In this document: positions 17,021-26,003 of the stretch, piece by piece
Position numbering within the stretch: position 1 is the stretch's first letter
How the letters are laid out: the number at the start of each line of letters is the position of its first letter
DNA from: Streptomyces hygroscopicus subsp. hygroscopicus
Lineage (GTDB): Bacteria > Actinomycetota > Actinomycetes > Streptomycetales > Streptomycetaceae
Direction of reading: 5' to 3'
Assembly: GCF_030269125.1 (NCBI RefSeq)
Contig: NZ_BSSM01000003.1
Coordinates: 124,001 to 188,000, forward strand
Length of the DNA: 64,000 bases
Made by a program: the position numbers and the translations under genes
The notes under the pieces: generated by a model
What the model was told of the DNA's origin: nothing
Database searches by the model: none
What the model saw: the letters and a program-made list of their open reading frames with translations, nothing else

Positions 17021-17515
17021 CTATCGGGTGACACCTGACCTGGCCACCGCGGGTTCCCGGTCAGCTCCGAGATCAAGGCGCATAGCATCACGAAGTCGAG
17101 TGAGCGCAGCCTCGTACTCGGCGCGGCCACCCGAGTACGCCTCGTCCCCAGCGAGGGTGCCAGCCGCTGCGAGATCCCGCACGTCACGTAGTCGGCGAAA
17201 AGCGTCCTCGGAGGCGACGAATACGTTCGACGCGGCCGTGATCGACATCTGGTAGCGCACGCCGTAGCACGGCGCGAAGCTGTCGCGGGCGGAGCGCTCT
17301 CGTTCGGCCAAGTCCACGGTCTGGTTGCGCGCCAGGCTACGGAAGTCGTTGCGGGCCTGAGAGAGGCACGCGAGGTACTCGCTGTACAGGACACGTTGTG
17401 TGCTGATGAGGCGGTCATCCTGCTCCCGCCGCCAGCGACTGCGGTCCAGCAGCGCGGCGGAAGCAGTCGCGATTAAGGCGCCGACTACGGCACTGGCCAG
17501 TGTTGTCCAAGGCAT
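17021..17515 (-). CDS. small membrane-anchored hypothetical protein
   Basis: 164 residues. An N-terminal membrane anchor (TTLASAVVGALIATASAALL, residues 4-23) precedes a basic stretch DRSRWRREQDDR and a helical cytoplasmic part rich in Arg, Glu and Ala (RVLYSEYLACLSQARNDF, RDAFRRLRDV-like helices). Small proteins of this plan are common and unnamed in Streptomyces; function unknown. ATG 17515 places the anchor at the start; the frame is open to 17584. It lies just downstream of the decayed tpg gene, on the same strand. Confidence 0.7.
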   Translation of the reverse strand: MPWTTLASAVVGALIATASAALLDRSRWRREQDDRLISTQRVLYSEYLACLSQARNDFRSLARNQTVDLAERERSARDSFAPCYGVRYQMSITAASNVFVASEDAFRRLRDVRDLAAAGTLAGDEAYSGGRAEYEAALTRLRDAMRLDLGADREPAVARSGVTR

Positions 17516-17628
17516 GGCCAGAGGGTAGGACGCGCGCCGGCATGCTGGAAGCGTGCTGAACGCCGAACGCGTGAGGCCCCGCACCGCGCTTCTGGCGCTG
17601 GTGCGGGGCCTTGTGGGTGCCTGGCCTC

Positions 17629-18181
17629 CTACAGCTCGATGCCGATCTGCTCATGTCGGTGAACTCCCACGCCCAGGCCGTGCGCGCGGGTGTTGTTGGC
17701 GCGGAAGTACATCTGGGCGAGGCCGGCGGCGGCGAATCTGCTGGAGCTGTTGCTCGGTGGCGCCCTGCTCGCGTGCGGTGAACAGCTGGTCGGCGTACTC
17801 GGGTGGCACGGCCTGGGCGCGGATTCGGGCGTCGTCGGTGGTGCCCGGCGCTGCGGTGAACCCGAAGCGTGCGCGCGTGCTGACGACCAGGCCGTCGGTG
17901 GAGGCCGCCTTCTTCCTCGCCTTGGCCCGCACCTGCGGCTGCCACCGCTTCTTGACCTCGCGCTCTAGGCGGCCGCGCAGGTCCTGGCGGGGCCGCTTGA
18001 GCTTGCCGGAGACGTACCGCTCTACGGTGCGCTGGGAGATCCCGAGCGCCTGTGCGGTGGCCTTGGTGCGCTTGAGCTGCTTGACCAGGTACTTCATGTG
18101 GGCCTGAGCGCTTTGCGGGATGCGGCGGGTGAACGCCCCCTCCAGCGCGCGGTCCAGGCTGTCCCCGAGCGAGTCCACCAC
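17629..18181 (-). pseudogene. tpg: telomere terminal protein Tpg, frameshifted
   Basis: Clear relative of Streptomyces Tpg, the protein joined to the 5' ends of linear chromosomes and plasmids that primes end-patching. GTG 18181 (GGGGAG upstream) opens VVDSLGDSLDRALEGAF, then the HTH-like KATAQALGISQRTVERYVSG, then TRARFGFTAAPGTTDDARI. After QQLQQI the frame breaks: an extra base leads into AAAGLAQMYFRANNTRAHGL, then a +1 and a -1 indel precede EQIGIEL and a TAG stop. The 553-nt length matches a 184-codon tpg plus one base. As read, the C-terminus is lost. No tap partner is seen. It implies linear-replicon end DNA. Confidence 0.8.
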
Positions 18182-18199
18182 GGCCTGCTCCCCTTCTCT

Positions 18200-18394
18200 G
18201 GCGGCGCCGACCCGCTCCACCTTGCGCTCATCTTCGGCATCGACGAGAAGACTGCCATCCGCTACGCGGACTCGGCGCGGGCACTGCTGGAACAGGCAGC
18301 CGGGCACTCGACAGGGCCCTCGGCAAAAGAACTTGGCCCGGAGCGCGGAGACTTGAAGAATGACGGCCATGCGGATTCGACAGGCAGGGCCTGA
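18200..18394 (+). pseudogene. C-terminal fragment of a site-specific recombinase
   Basis: On the strand opposite tpg, the frame ending at 18394 reads DPLHLALIFGIDEKTAIRYA followed by DSARALLEQAA, the usual C-terminal end of streptomycete tyrosine-type recombinases carried on plasmids and arm elements. Everything before about 18200 is absent. The tail overlaps the start of the GNAT gene at 18360. Confidence 0.55.
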
Positions 18395-18875
18395 TGACGC
18401 CTCGGCGGTCGCTCGTGTCCACGTGCGCTCCTGGCAGGTGGCCTTTGCCGGTCTTGTTCCGCAGCACTACCTCGACGCCATGGACCCAAACCACGAAGAG
18501 TCCAGCTGGACGTCACGTATCGCAGAGACACAGTGGCCATCATCGGGAGTGCTGGTAGCCGAAACCGAGGCCGGGATCGTCGGGTTCGCAAGTTTCAGCC
18601 CGTCTGAGGAGAGTTCTGCCACCGCGGAAATCGGCACGCTCTACGCGATGCCCGAGGCCTGGGGCGCTGGGGTCGGAAAGCGGTTGATGGCGGCAGTGTT
18701 GACGACTCTCGGCCAGGCTGACTACGAACAGGCCGTGTTGTGGGTACTCGAGGACAACGAACGAGCCCGGCGCTTCTACGAGGCCGCCGGTTGGCGCCCC
18801 GACGGCGCGGCAGTGGTGGACACCACCGGCGGGGCCACTCTCAACAAGTTGCGCTACGGCCACCCTCTTGGTTAA
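18360..18875 (+). CDS. GNAT-family N-acetyltransferase
   Basis: 171 residues. The GNAT fold is clear: IRQAGPDDASAVARVHVRSW at the start, a central strand GFASFSPSEE then EIGTLYAMPEAWGAGVGKRL with the acetyl-CoA loop (GAGVGK), and VLEDNERARRFYEAAGWRPD near the end. It transfers an acetyl group from acetyl-CoA to an amine on an unknown substrate. ATG 18360 has GGAG and GAAG upstream. Intact, although it sits among remnants; the preceding recombinase fragment overlaps its first codons in another frame. Confidence 0.9.
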   Translation: MTAMRIRQAGPDDASAVARVHVRSWQVAFAGLVPQHYLDAMDPNHEESSWTSRIAETQWPSSGVLVAETEAGIVGFASFSPSEESSATAEIGTLYAMPEAWGAGVGKRLMAAVLTTLGQADYEQAVLWVLEDNERARRFYEAAGWRPDGAAVVDTTGGATLNKLRYGHPLG

Positions 18876-19059
18876 TCCGCTTACCCTCTCGGCCGCCCAG
18901 AGAGCCAGGAAGCGGCGTGGTCGTGAGTTGGAGCCAAACTCGCGGAACCAGCACCGTGAAGCATGGCGACCGACCCTTGGGTTCCCACCAAGAACCCTTC
19001 AGTTTGCGTGAACCCGCGGGACTCTAGGCCCTGGAGTCCCATCCCAGACACCAGCCGCG

Positions 19060-19239
19060 AAGTAGCGGGTGGTCGGGTGCTCGCGGCCGTGGCGGCCTGC
19101 TCGTCGTGTTCGCGCAGCATCCGCATGACGGTGGCGCGCGATGGTGCTGCCCCTTCTTCGCACCGGGGGTGATGACGAGCCGCTTGGCGATGTCGCGCAG
19201 CACCTATGAAACACCGGCCGCAGCTCTGCCCGCAGTCCG
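19060..19239 (-). pseudogene. recombinase-like C-terminal remnant (tentative)
   Basis: Minus-strand frames spell LRDIAKRLVITPGAKKGQ and then, after a frame change, ATVMRMLREHDEQAATA. I associate this sequence with the ends of actinobacterial recombinase-family proteins, but this is from memory and weak. No start or catalytic part is present. The rest of 18876-19242 holds nothing recognisable. Confidence 0.3.
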
Positions 19240-19242
19240 CTG

Positions 19243-20653
19243 TCAATGTCCGAAGTCGCCTGCACGGATGTCCGAAGTCGTGTGCGTGGACGTGCCGTGG
19301 AGCGACCGGGCTCGCCGGGTTTTGACGTCGCGGTAGGAGTACGCCGCAATGGTCAGGACAGTCGTCACATAGCAGAGTGGCCTGTTGTCAGTGGCAATGA
19401 GGTTGACACCGATGACGGCAAGCAGCGCGGTCACGTACCCGATCCCGCGCGTGAGAACTCTGGAGCGCGGCGTGAGCGCCGCCGTCACCGCCAGGGTGAT
19501 CGCCAGTGCGTAGACATACGCCCGGATACCCTCGCCGCCGTATTCGATCACGAACAACGGGACGTCGATCGCCTTCGTGACCGTCACGGTGAGCAGCACG
19601 GCTAGGACGGCTGAGGGACCGAACCGTTCCAGTGCCGCACGGTTCCTGCCCATGGCCGGGTGACGAAGGTGTGCTGGGTTGTTCAGCGATGCCGGTTTCG
19701 GCTGCGGCGAGCCGCTGCTTGGCCCCGGGGCGGAGACCCCGGGCGGGAGCGGAGTCGTGCGGGGCGTTGTGGGATGTTGGGTGAGGGTGACTGGTAGGGG
19801 TGCGGGTTGGGGCTCGTGGTCGAGTTGTCGTAGTGCGTGGGCGAGGTTGGCGGCGTTCGGGTACCGCTGGGCGGGGTCCTTGTTCAGCAGGGTTAGTACG
19901 ACGTCGTCCCAGGCGGGTGGGATGCCCGCGGTAACCGAGCTGGGTGTGGGCGGCAGTTGGGTCTGGTGAGCCGTGAGGTAACCCACGCTGTCGGGGGCCT
20001 GGAACGGCAGCCGCCCCGTGATCAGCTCGAAGAGCAGGCAGCCGAGTGCGTACAGGTCGCCGCGCGGTTCCGGGAAGCCACGTGCCTGTTCGGGCGCCAT
20101 GTACGGGGGCGTGCCCACGATGAAGCCGGTCTGGGTGAGTCGGTCCGCGGTGGCGTAGGGGTCGGCTGCTCTCGCGATGCCGAAGTCGAGGACCTTCACG
20201 GTTCTGGAAGGCGTGATGAGGATGTTGGACGGCTTGATGTCCCGGTGCATGATTCCGGCTGCGTGCGCGTCAGCAAGTGCGTCACCTATCTGCGCGCCCC
20301 ACCGGGCCGCGTCCGCCAGGGTGACGACACCTCGGCGCAGCATCGCGTCCATGCCCTCGCCTCGGACCAGCTCCATCACCAGGAACGGGACCCTGTTGCC
20401 CTCGGTGCCGGTTTCGCCGAGGTCGTGGATGGTCACGATGTTGGGGTGCTCAACTGGGCGGTGATCCGTGCCTCGCGCAGGAATCTGGCCCGTGCCTCGC
20501 CTCCGAGGCTTCCGCCACCGGCGAGCAGAGAGATCACCTTGACCGCGACGGGCCGCCCAGCGTCTCGTCCTGCGCCTCCCATACTTGCCCCATGCCGCCC
20601 TCACCGAGCTGTCGCACCAACCGGTAACGGCCCCCGAGAAGCTGGTCTCGCAC
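19243..20653 (-). pseudogene. Ser/Thr protein kinase with membrane C-terminus, two frameshifts
   Basis: A PknB-type kinase in three frames. From GTG 20653 (GGGGGAGG upstream): [20 protein letters not shown] (P-loop), then a lost base near 20543; [14 protein letters not shown] (catalytic Lys) to ARITAQL, then another lost base near 20455; then intact EHPNIVTIHDL, MHRDIKPSNILI, VLDFGIARAA and GTPPYMAPEQARG. The C-terminus has three or four membrane spans (AVLAVLLTVTVTKAIDV, AYVYALAITLAVTAAL, GYVTALLAVIGVNLI). Restoring two bases would give one 470-residue receptor-like kinase lacking an extracellular sensor. As read, ATP-binding and catalytic halves are separated, so it is dead unless the indels are sequencing errors. 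Confidence 0.8.
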
Positions 20654-20921
20654 TGCTACGCCTCCCCCGTTTCGAACATTTCTGTCCCTTCTGCCGGCAA
20701 ACCAGCGCGATCGGGATCATGGCGCGGCTTTGAAGGTGACACACCCGTTACCCAGAAACCCGCCAGACGGCGGGGGTGTTCGCCATGACGGGCACCCTGA
20801 TCCGAATCAGCTTTCTATCCCCGGTGCGTCCCCGGCTGCGGAGCGGGGCCGTCGACTGCCGCTCGCACAAGACTTCCACTCCGCCCAAGGACATCGACCT
20901 GCAGCGGGTCAGGAACCAAGG

Positions 20922-21290
20922 TCATTGCGCGTCTCCGAACGGCGCGGCGGCGGAGTCTGCCTCCGCGAGGTAGCGGTGAAGCGAGGTCTTGGGGATTCCG
21001 GTCTTCGCGGCGATCTGCCCGAGGCTGGTGCCCTGCTGTTTGAGGAGCCTGGCGTACTCGATCTTGTCGGCGGGGTGGGCGATGGGGCGGCCGATGCGGC
21101 GGCCTGCAGCTACGGCGACGGCGCGGGCGTGGGCAACGCGTTCGGCGGTGAAGGTGCGTTCCATCTCGGCGAACAGGGCCAGCAGCAGGAAGGCCAGGCG
21201 GCCCATACCCTCGTCGGCGGTGTTGATCGGCAGGGGGGCCGTTCCACTGCCGCGGTGGCGCGCGGGTAGCCGATCCACCGGTCGGATCGC
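20922..21290 (-). pseudogene. serine recombinase (resolvase/invertase), N-terminal catalytic half missing
   Basis: The frame reads the second half of a small serine recombinase: [20 protein letters not shown] (long helix), [20 protein letters not shown], and a C-terminal [23 protein letters not shown] with [11 protein letters not shown]. The catalytic N-terminus with its serine is not found upstream. A broken mobile-element gene. The flanking stretches 20654-20921 and 21291-21502 contain nothing recognised. Confidence 0.75.
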
Positions 21291-21502
21291 ACGTAGCGCA
21301 GGCGACTTCGACTGTCCCGCGATTCCGCAGTGCCGTGCACTCACCGACGAAACAGCGGCTCACCTGCGCACGCGACTTCGAAAAACGACATCCGCCGCGC
21401 ACTCCAACCCTTCGGAGCGTCATGCTCAGCTATCTGTCGATTGGATCGTCGTTCGTCAATGGCACCCCGCCTCGGGCGGCCAGGTGTGCCGCCCGGCGGC
21501 AT

Positions 21503-22501
21503 TCAGCTGGCCGCCAGGGCCGCGCCCAGCGGCGTGTGCTCGTAGCGGACAGCCCGGCCGGTGCGGGTGCGGGTGACCAGACCGGCGTCGCGCAGCACCG
21601 CCAGATGGCTGCCGACGGTGCCCAGGCTCAGGCCGAGCTGGGCGACCAGCTGCGTCGTCGTTGCCGGCACGTCCAGCGCGCGCAGCACGTCCGCGCGGTG
21701 CGGGCCGAGCAGCCGGCTCAGGGCTTCACCGCCTGGTGTACGCGCCACGGGGCCGAGCAGGTCCGCGATGCCCCGGGCGGGATAGACCAGGGCGTAGGGC
21801 CATGGCGGTTCGACGTAGCTGATCAGAGTGCCGAAGACCGTGGGCATCAGCAGCAGGCCCTGACCGGTCAGCTGGTACCGGTCCCATGCGGTTCGCGAGC
21901 CCGTGCGCACCTCGATGGTCCCGGCCTGCCCCTGGGAGCGCCATCTCACCCGCGGGTCGAGATCGGACAGCGCTGCTGCCCAGCCGTACGTCGCCAGGTG
22001 CCCGGCGCGGCGGACCAGGTCACGTTCCAGCACCGTGCGCAGCCGGGGCCAGTCCGGCTCGACCAGTGCCTGCCAGCTCGCTTCGAGCGCGTCGGCGAGT
22101 CGGGTGACCACATCCGGCGAGTCGAGGATGCGCTGCACGTGGCGTGGCGGCGTCCGCAGCCCCTGCAGGTTGCGGGCCAGTTCCAGGCGTGCGCGGTGCA
22201 ATGGAGTCGCTCGTACGGCGGCCAGCTCGGTGGCGAAGTCGCCACCGGGGCCCGACGGTGGTGGATGGATGAAGTCGGCGTTGTAGTGGCCGCGGCGGTA
22301 CAGCGCCGTCAGCGCCCCGACCGCGGGCACCTGCCGGCGCAGCTGCTCGTACCGGGGCGCGATGCGCTCGGTCCACGGCCGGAGCGGGCCGGGGGTCTGC
22401 ACGCCGGCTGCGACGCGCAGCGCCTGCATCGCCTCGCCCAATGGTGAGATCGCGTAGCGGGTACGCGCCACGTCGACGGGTCCCACCCCGATGGCCAGCA
22501 T
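21503..22501 (-). CDS. DUF5937/ArsR-type transcriptional regulator
   Basis: 332 residues. The N-terminal two thirds belong to the DUF5937-type helical region found in actinobacterial ArsR-like regulators (ARTRYAISPLGEAMQALRV, WTERIAPRYEQLRRQVP). The C-terminal winged helix is clear: DVLRALDVPATTTQLVAQLG, SLGTVGSHLAVLRDAGLV and RTRTGRAVRYEHTPLG. ATG 22501 follows GGAGG by 6 bases, an excellent start. It is divergent from the MFS transporter gene with under 60 bp between, so it probably represses that exporter and itself until an effector binds. Confidence 0.88.
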   Translation of the reverse strand: MLAIGVGPVDVARTRYAISPLGEAMQALRVAAGVQTPGPLRPWTERIAPRYEQLRRQVPAVGALTALYRRGHYNADFIHPPPSGPGGDFATELAAVRATPLHRARLELARNLQGLRTPPRHVQRILDSPDVVTRLADALEASWQALVEPDWPRLRTVLERDLVRRAGHLATYGWAAALSDLDPRVRWRSQGQAGTIEVRTGSRTAWDRYQLTGQGLLLMPTVFGTLISYVEPPWPYALVYPARGIADLLGPVARTPGGEALSRLLGPHRADVLRALDVPATTTQLVAQLGLSLGTVGSHLAVLRDAGLVTRTRTGRAVRYEHTPLGAALAAS

Positions 22502-22560
22502 GTTTTGCCTCCACACGAAAGCATAGTCACCGTGGCCGGGCTGCCGTGATGCTGTCGGCC

Positions 22561-23772
22561 ATGACCACCACGCCCGCCGCGGCACGCTCGGCCACCTACC
22601 GCGAGGTGTTCGCTGTGGGCCAGTTCCGTGTGCTGTTCGGCAGCTACACGCTCTTCCTGACCGGCGAGACGGTGCGGATGCTTGCCCTGTCCGTGATTGT
22701 CTACGCGGCAACCGGGTCGCCGCTGATGTCGGCGCTGGCGTATGCGGCTGGCTTCCTGCCCTATGCCCTGGGCGGCGCTCTGCTGCTGGCGTTCGCCGAC
22801 CGCTGGCCCCCGCGCACCGTCATGGTCGGCTACGAGATGCTGCGCGCCGCGGTCAGCGTCGTGCTCGCTGCCGGTCTGCTGCCGGTACCGGCCCTGCTCG
22901 TTCTCGTGTTCGTCACGGGTGTGCCCAGTGCCGTCGCCTCCGCTTCGCGCACCGCCCTTCTGCCCGACCTGCTGGACGGCGACCACTACGTGCTCGGCCG
23001 TGCCGTGTTCTCCATGGCGGCCGGCGGCACGCAGGTGCTCGGCTTCGCCGCCGGAGGCATGCTGATCGCCGCTGTCGGCGCGTCAGGCGCGCTCTGGATC
23101 ACCGCCGCGACCTGCCTGGCCTCGGCAGGCCTGCTGCGACTGTGCCTGGCCGACCACCCGCGCCGCCGCACCGGCGTCTCGGCCGGCATCAGCGTGACCT
23201 GGCAGGTGAACCGGGCGCTGCTGCGCCAGCCCCCGGTCCGGGTGCTGCTGCTGGCGCAATGGCTGGCACCGGCGCTGATGGTCGGCGCGGAGGGCGTGCT
23301 GGTCCCGTACGCCGCGCAGGTCGGCGCGCCTGACGCGGCCGGTCTGCTGTTCGCAGCGGTCGCCGCCGGGATGTTCGCCGGCAATCTGATCGTCGGCCGC
23401 CTGGTGCGTCCTGCGGGCCGGGAGCGGCTGGCCCGTCCCCTGGCGCTCGCGCTCGGATTGCCGCTGCTGGGGTTCGCGCTGTATCCCGCACCGGGATACG
23501 CGGCCATTCTGCTGGCCGTGTCGGGTTTCGGCGTCGCCTATCAGCTCGCACTGGCCCGCAGGTTTGTCGACGCGGTGCCCGAGACGCAGCGTGGTCAGGC
23601 GTTCGGTTTGCTGCTGACCGGAACGATGACGCTGCAGGGCCTGGCCGCCGCAGTCGGAGGCGCGCTGGGCGAAGTCGCGGCCCCGGCGCTGGTCGTCACA
23701 CTGGCCGGCGCTGCCTCGGCCGTCGCCGCTCTGATGTCCTGGCGAACGCTGTCGCCCACCCGGCGACCCTGA
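22561..23772 (+). CDS. MFS transporter
   Basis: 403 residues with about twelve membrane spans, such as MLALSVIVYAATGSPLMSAL, AYAAGFLPYALGGALLLAFA and LLLTGTMTLQGLAAAVGGAL. The loop after the second span, FADRWPPRTVM, matches the conserved MFS A-motif region in degenerate form. Drug/metabolite efflux across the cell membrane is likely. ATG 22561 is used; an in-frame ATG at 22549 adds four residues, and neither has a strong ribosome site. The divergent DUF5937 regulator next door suggests inducible efflux. Confidence 0.88.
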   Translation: MTTTPAAARSATYREVFAVGQFRVLFGSYTLFLTGETVRMLALSVIVYAATGSPLMSALAYAAGFLPYALGGALLLAFADRWPPRTVMVGYEMLRAAVSVVLAAGLLPVPALLVLVFVTGVPSAVASASRTALLPDLLDGDHYVLGRAVFSMAAGGTQVLGFAAGGMLIAAVGASGALWITAATCLASAGLLRLCLADHPRRRTGVSAGISVTWQVNRALLRQPPVRVLLLAQWLAPALMVGAEGVLVPYAAQVGAPDAAGLLFAAVAAGMFAGNLIVGRLVRPAGRERLARPLALALGLPLLGFALYPAPGYAAILLAVSGFGVAYQLALARRFVDAVPETQRGQAFGLLLTGTMTLQGLAAAVGGALGEVAAPALVVTLAGAASAVAALMSWRTLSPTRRP

Positions 23773-23999
23773 CCATGAGCATCCTTCGGAGACGAACGAC
23801 TCCCGTTTTTGCGACATCAACCAAGTGGGGAGGTGGAGGTCGATCGTGCCCAGTCAGGCATCCGCATCACGGGCCAGGTCAGGTGCTTGAGCGATTTTTC
23901 ACTGCCCTCGGAAGCCGCCGAGGCGGACATCGGACGGTCATGAGCGGCTGATGGCCCTCGTCTTGCCCAGCGGGGTCCATTACAGTCCGTCTCAACCCG

Positions 24000-24350
24000 C
24001 CAACAGCGGTGAACAGAATCTCGGCGACCTGCGGGGCACCGGATCACGCCCGCCAACAAACGTGAACGGTCACAGACAACTCAGCGACCTGAAAACGCAC
24101 ACCGTGTTGTTCCGGCTGGAGGACCAGCCGCGGCTCACCAACCAACTCTCGGACGACATGGTCCTGGAGGACGACATGGTCCTGGAGGACGAGGTGGTCC
24201 TGGAGGACGAGGTGGTCAGCAAGATCGCCGCAGGCTCCGGAGTACTCGCGGCCCCCAAGTCCGAGGGTGGGCTCGATGACCGGCAGGCATTTCACGCGCT
24301 CATGCTGCTGGTCCGGACCGGCCAGCGCATGAACGAGGTCCTGATTTCAA
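24000..24350 (+). pseudogene. tyrosine-type integrase fragment with internal tandem repeat
   Basis: The plus frame reads SDLKTHTVLFRLEDQPRL, then, after an expanded repeat, SKIAAGSGVLAAPKSEGGLD and AFHALMLLVRTGQRMNEVLI. The last part resembles the start of the catalytic domain of streptomycete tyrosine recombinases (the Arg after LLVRTG). The protein then breaks off; the downstream catalytic His, Arg and Tyr are missing. The fragment contains 3.7 copies of an 18-bp repeat. The preceding 23773-23999 has nothing recognised. Confidence 0.5.
24152..24217 (+). repeat. 18-bp tandem repeat, 3.7 copies
   Basis: Units start at 24152, 24170, 24188 and 24206 (the last partial, 12 bp). Units 1-2 are GACGACATGGTCCTGGAG; unit 3 differs at two bases (GACGAGGTG...). 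In frame it codes for DDMVLE, DDMVLE, DEVVLE and DEVV. Relatives of the host integrase fragment, as I recall them, have a single such segment. Confidence 0.9.
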
Positions 24351-24352
24351 CT

Positions 24353-24640
24353 CGGTGTCCTGTGCCGCGTGGCCGGGGACGTCCGTGCAGGGAATCTTCG
24401 TGTCCCTCAACCATCCGGCGCACGCCCACCTCGACTCGGGCAGTGGAGGCGTCGCCTCCTTCTACGCGCTGGCCGACGACGGGCGCGTCGACACGGTCGT
24501 CTACGACATCAGCTCCCACCGGCGGAACAACGACTACCAGTGGCAGAGGTCCGGCAACAGGAAGTTCGACAAAGGCCCCCCGTCGCTGGAGATCCACGCG
24601 AACGCCGAGCCGTTGGTCGCGTCACGCAGGCGAGTGGCGG
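24353..24640 (+). other. unrecognised coding-like fragment
   Basis: A plus frame reads GGVASFYALADDGRVDTVVY, then DISSHRRNNDYQWQRSGNRK and FDKGPPSLEIHA before becoming alanine/arginine-rich. It looks like real protein sequence from a domain of a large secreted or toxin-type protein, but I cannot name the family. It has no start of its own and is in a different frame from the integrase fragment just before it. Confidence 0.3.
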
Positions 24641-25690
24641 CCGCCGAGTCGGCGGCCCGTTCGGCACGGGACACCGCGGCCCGGCTCGATGCCCGCGCCG
24701 CCGGTGCGGACCCGCGCCGGCGGGCTGCGGGAGCCGACCGGGGAGCAGTCGGCACCAGGGCGGCCGAGCCCGGCCTCGCCCTGCTCGGCGGCAGCCGAAC
24801 GCCTGACGGCGCCCCCGTGGACGACCGTCTGCCAGGGCCGTAGGGTCCTGCGCGGCGAGCAGATCAGCGAACCGCTCCCGGCCGTGCGCCAGTTGCCTGA
24901 CATAATCCGCGAAGTCCTCGTCCCGCAGGGCGGACCCCTGCCAGGACGGACGGCTCAGGAACTCCCGGGCGAAGCCGGGCCATGGCTCGCCCTCACCGTC
25001 CAGCAGGGCGGCCAGGCCCCGCCGGCGCAGTACCGCCGCGAGCCGGCCGGCCTCCTCTGCCGACAGGGATGCGGGCAGTTCGTCGAGCCGTCCGACGAGC
25101 CGCACCGTGCGGTTCACCTGGTCACGCAGACGTGTGTCCAGGAAGGGACCCAGGTGCGGGTGGCGGACGGCCGCCCGCCACAGAGGGCTTTCCGCGAGCG
25201 CCTCACGAACGAGTTGGGGCCGGTCGTTGAGTGCCTTGACGAGTTCCGGGTGCCCCAGGAGGGCGGTGCGTACGGAGTCGGACGCGAGGAGTGCGGTGAG
25301 ATCCCGTGGCCGCCTGACGATGACGAGGCGACGCGCCTCCGCCGACTCGGCGAGCCGGTCCGTGATCTCGCCGTGCTTCACGATCAGGTCGAGTACCGGC
25401 CTCCGCGTCAGCGCGGCGTGTGCGTCGTCCGACGTCGTGGCGGCGAGCGCGTCCACGAACGTCGGGGCACGTCCGGCGACATGGAGCCCGTGGGAGTCGA
25501 CGAGGACGGTGCGGACCGTCCGGCTGTCGGCGCGGGAAAGGCGGGACAGCAGGTTCGGGTCCCCCAGAAGGGTTCGCCACGACTACGCGTCCGCGAGGAC
25601 GTCCTTCCGCCGTGCGAGCAACCTCCCTCAACCCCGGTATGCGAGCGAGCTGCCGCACGAGCCGGGGATCTCGCGCGGTGAGTCCGCCCC
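24641..25690 (-). pseudogene. fragment of a large repeat-rich protein, polymorphic-toxin-like
   Basis: On the minus strand the frame from about 25580 down to 24840 reads a continuous helical, Leu/Ala/Arg-rich protein: LLGDPNLLSRLSRADSRTVR, RPVLDLIVKHGEITDRLAES, LLGHPELVKALNDRPQLVRE and REFLSRPSWQGSALRDEDF. The repeated phrase (hydrophobic-HPELVKAL-RP) recalls helical linkers in very large streptomycete toxin-type proteins; that link is tentative. Upstream, in the same frame, a TAG interrupts LLARRKDVLADA, and a further frame change joins it to LTARDPRLVRQLARIPGLRE. Downstream it degrades near 24840. It has no start, one nonsense codon and at least two frameshifts: dead. Confidence 0.45.
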
Positions 25691-25870
25691 CCCTTTTAGC
25701 CCGCACGTGAGCGGAGTCGAGGACCACGCGCGAGACGTCGATGAGGCCGGCGTCATCGAGTCGGTGCAGCACCGCTTCATGCAGCCGGCCCCACACCCCG
25801 GCCCGCGACCAGATCAGGAACCAGCGGTGCGCGGTCGACTTCGGTATCCCCCGCCCCGCGGCCGCACCGT
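25690..25870 (-). pseudogene. IS5-family transposase, N-terminal fragment
   Basis: Reads GIPKSTAHRWFLIWSRAGVW, GRLHEAVLHRLDDAGLIDVS and RVVLDSAHVRAKRGG, the start of an IS5-family transposase up to the first catalytic Asp (VLDSAHV). After KRGG the sequence runs directly into the toxin-like fragment, so the element was cut by a recombination event at about 25690. No second end was found. Confidence 0.7.
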
Positions 25871-26003
25871 CTTAAGTACTCCAGCCGTAGATCGTGATCT
25901 TGCTGGTCGGGGCTGGTGCGGAGATGGCTGTGGCCACCGTTGATCACCGTGAGTTGTGTGGACAAACGAAAGGACTGACCGGGGTGGCTTGCGCCGCAGC
26001 CGC

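Noticed and set aside
24152..24217. Possible CRISPR-like array
   Set aside because: Units abut without spacers and stay in one coding frame, so it is a tandem repeat.
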